A DNA stretch of 8,869 nt from Acidobacteriaceae bacterium (GTDB taxonomy: Bacteria; Acidobacteriota; Terriglobia; Bryobacterales; Bryobacteraceae). Positions 7,091 to 8,869 of the stretch are shown piece by piece; within the stretch, counting starts at the first letter, position 1; each line of letters opens with the position of its first letter. Made by a program: the position numbers and the translations under genes. Location: NCBI GenBank assembly GCA_019246575.1, contig JAFAQG010000939.1:1-8869 (forward strand), in the 5' to 3' direction. Below the pieces are notes generated by a model, which was given only the letters and a program-made list of their open reading frames with translations, was not told where the DNA came from and did not search any database.

Positions 7091-7151
7091 TCTTCGGCTT
7101 TAACTACTCGTTGCAGCCGCGTCGCATGCTATTTACCGAGCCCACGGATGT

Positions 7152-8867
7152 TCATGCCCCGGGCGACAGCCATTCGAGCGCTGCTCTCAACCAGATCGCG
7201 GCTGCCATCGCGCCGGGATCGGAGTAGCCAACGACGCGATCCCCAAGATAGCTGGATCGTCCGCGACGGGGCAGCATCTGTGCGGTAGACTCCGCGCCTC
7301 GTCCAGCAGCGCCGAGGGCGTCTGCAATCGCACGCTCGAATCGCACACCGGCAGCAAGCCGCGATCGCAACGTTTGGGCAAACGGAAGCAAGGCGTCGAG
7401 CATGGTACGGTCACCCGCGCTTGCTCCGCCCAATTCACTGATAGCCTGACAACCCGCGAGACACGCATCCACGTAGGCCATTGGCTCCTTGGCCTTCGCG
7501 GTCTCGATCGCTGCTCCCGCTCTTATGAAGAACACACCGTATAACGGGCCAGAGGACCCGCCCAGCACGCGCTGAAGCGTCCAGCCGATTCGCTTCAATA
7601 TGTCCGGCGGGCTTTGCGCGCCATACCCTGCTAGTTCGCTTTCAATTTTTCGTGCCGCCCGCGCCATGTTGACGCCGAGATCGCCATCTCCCGTGTGCAG
7701 ATCCAACTCGGTCAAATAATTCTCGGCGCTGATCAGAGCTTTGCAGGCGTTTCGAATTGACGTGGTCAGACGTGTGTCGGCGAGCATCGATCCCGCAGGC
7801 AAGTCGGTGCGCTCGCAGACCGGATTCGATACAGGCACCAGTTTGCATTCTGATCGTCGTTGCGCGGGTGCCGATGGCCATGCGGGAGCGGAGGTCGGCG
7901 CGTCCAGCAATCGAAGCCGCTCCTCATCGACGGGAAGCACAGAAAGGGAGATTCCGGCCGTGTCGAGCGCCGACAAAAACGTTCCGGCGTACATTCGCTC
8001 GACTATGAAGCCTTGGCTCTGAAGGCGAGAAAATGTACGGCGCCCGATAATTGCGAGCTCCATGACTGTGGTCGCGCCGAGATTGTTCACGAGAACCGCA
8101 ACGCGCTCTCCAGTGCCTAACGGATGAGCGCTGAGGATAGTGCTTAAGAGCGTGTCGACGAGCTCGTCCGCGGGCCTCAAAGCCGTGCGCTTGACGCCGG
8201 GTTCGCCGTGAATGCCGAGACCGAGCTCGATTTCGTTCTCGCCAAGAAGGAAGCTTGGTTTGCCGACTGCCGGAGCCGTCCCGGCCGAGAGCGAAACGCC
8301 CATCGTAGTTACGTCCTCGGCAATAGCCCGCGCCAGCCCGGCTACTTCGGCAAGACTTCTGCCTTCGGCAGCCGCTGCGCCCGCAATCTTGTGCACCAAC
8401 ACAGTTCCAGCGATGCCCCGTCGCGCCAAGCGTTCCTGATTTTCAGCGAGTGCGGCATCGTCCGCCACCAGCACCGTCTCTACCGGGATATGCTGCGCGC
8501 GCGCCATCTCCGCGGCGAGCCCGAAATTCAGGCGATCGCCCGTGTAGTTTTTTACGATCAACAGAACGCCGCGCTTTCCCGCGACCGCCGTTATTGCCGC
8601 AAGCACCGCGTCAGGCGAGGGAGACGTAAACACCTCGCCCGCAACGGCAGCGCTGAGCATTCCCCCACCGACGTAGCCGGCGTGGGCGGGTTCATGGCCG
8701 CTGCCCCCGCCCGAAATCAGTGCGACCTGCTCATCGGCAACAATACCGGCATCCGATGACAGCACAATGCTGTAATCTGCGAGACGCGCCAGGCCAGGAT
8801 AAAGCGCCACCATACCGTCGATCATTTCCGTCACGACGTGTTCCTGACGGTTGATGAGTGTTTCCAC
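7152..8867 (-). CDS. dhaKL: Dihydroxyacetone kinase, single-chain DhaK-DhaL fusion
   Basis: This 571-residue protein carries both halves of dihydroxyacetone kinase. The DhaK half (about 1-325) begins ETLINRQEHVVTEMIDGM, as family members do, and has the substrate loop GGGSGHEPAHAGYVG at 53-67, IVKNYTGDRLNFG at 104-116, and GLGIHGEPG with His220, the residue expected to hold dihydroxyacetone covalently. A Pro/Ala-rich linker with two Cys spans about 324-360. The DhaL half (about 365-571) has the Mg-nucleotide acidic motif ELDLHTGDGDLGVNM (Asp389, Asp394, Asp396), GGSSGPLYG at 436-444, GDRTMLDAL at 485-493 and RSSYLGDRVVGYSDPGA at 537-553. Fused forms use ATP directly (EC 2.7.1.29), giving cytoplasmic dihydroxyacetone phosphate; no DhaM phosphotransferase subunit is nearby. 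The GTG at 8865-8867 matches the usual N-terminus, but only two further bases are visible, so a slightly earlier start or a ribosome binding site cannot be judged. Confidence 0.93.
   Translation of the reverse strand: METLINRQEHVVTEMIDGMVALYPGLARLADYSIVLSSDAGIVADEQVALISGGGSGHEPAHAGYVGGGMLSAAVAGEVFTSPSPDAVLAAITAVAGKRGVLLIVKNYTGDRLNFGLAAEMARAQHIPVETVLVADDAALAENQERLARRGIAGTVLVHKIAGAAAAEGRSLAEVAGLARAIAEDVTTMGVSLSAGTAPAVGKPSFLLGENEIELGLGIHGEPGVKRTALRPADELVDTLLSTILSAHPLGTGERVAVLVNNLGATTVMELAIIGRRTFSRLQSQGFIVERMYAGTFLSALDTAGISLSVLPVDEERLRLLDAPTSAPAWPSAPAQRRSECKLVPVSNPVCERTDLPAGSMLADTRLTTSIRNACKALISAENYLTELDLHTGDGDLGVNMARAARKIESELAGYGAQSPPDILKRIGWTLQRVLGGSSGPLYGVFFIRAGAAIETAKAKEPMAYVDACLAGCQAISELGGASAGDRTMLDALLPFAQTLRSRLAAGVRFERAIADALGAAGRGAESTAQMLPRRGRSSYLGDRVVGYSDPGAMAAAIWLRAALEWLSPGA
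7173..7189. repeat. 17-bp direct repeat, copy in the dihydroxyacetone kinase gene
   Basis: This is the second exact copy of the 17-mer found at 5435-5451. It encodes (L)RAALE a few residues before the kinase stop codon. Both copies lie near the 3' end of a minus-strand gene. Confidence 0.8.
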
Positions 8868-8869
8868 CG

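Noticed and set aside
7090..7151. Possible terminator between the tRNA and the kinase gene
   Set aside because: I found no stable GC-rich stem followed by a T-run on either strand in these 62 bp.
8208..8759. 183-codon plus-strand open frame
   Set aside because: It lies opposite the DhaK domain, whose catalytic motifs are intact. The antisense translation has no domain or plausible ribosome binding site.

Overview
The window is a fully coding, single-copy stretch of a bacterial chromosome with moderately high GC content. It most resembles the Acidobacteriota (Solibacter/Bryobacter-like), an inference resting mainly on a very large Oar-type TonB-dependent receptor with an N-terminal carboxypeptidase-regulatory-like domain. 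That class is strongly expanded in this phylum. The other proteins (secreted alpha/beta hydrolase of the Abhydrolase_10 type, secreted TPR protein with His motifs, single-chain dihydroxyacetone kinase) fit a soil heterotroph of that kind. No phage, insertion-sequence, CRISPR or defence signatures were seen.

Layout: (1) 1-2841, minus strand, the N-terminal 947 codons of a TonB-dependent receptor that runs off the left edge. It starts at a TTG with a strong AGGAGG ribosome binding site. (2) After a 97-bp divergent intergenic region, a plus-strand two-gene operon (2939-5331): a DUF488/YeaO-like protein overlapping by ATGA a 673-aa secreted alpha/beta hydrolase. (3) Only 13 bp further, a convergent minus-strand gene (5345-6982) for a secreted TPR protein of unknown function. 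(4) A plus-strand tRNA-Gln(UUG) gene at 7016-7089 with encoded CCA, lying between two minus-strand genes. (5) 7152-8867, minus strand, a DhaK-DhaL fusion dihydroxyacetone kinase, apparently starting at a GTG two bases from the right edge.

How the parts may work together: the receptor (outer membrane) and the exported hydrolase (cell envelope) are divergently transcribed from one short region and could form an uptake-plus-hydrolysis pair for an ester-type substrate, but nothing in the sequence proves this. The kinase feeds dihydroxyacetone into central metabolism and has no visible link to the others. No intergenic stretch reaches 300 bp. The longest gene-free stretch is about 97 bp.

No clearly new multi-gene system is visible. 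The items most worth a second look are the uncharacterised His/Cys-motif TPR protein, the tRNA gene nested antisense between two minus-strand genes (with a misleading ORF extension across it), complementarity between the tRNA leader and its CCA end, and an 8-base homopolymer early in the receptor gene.
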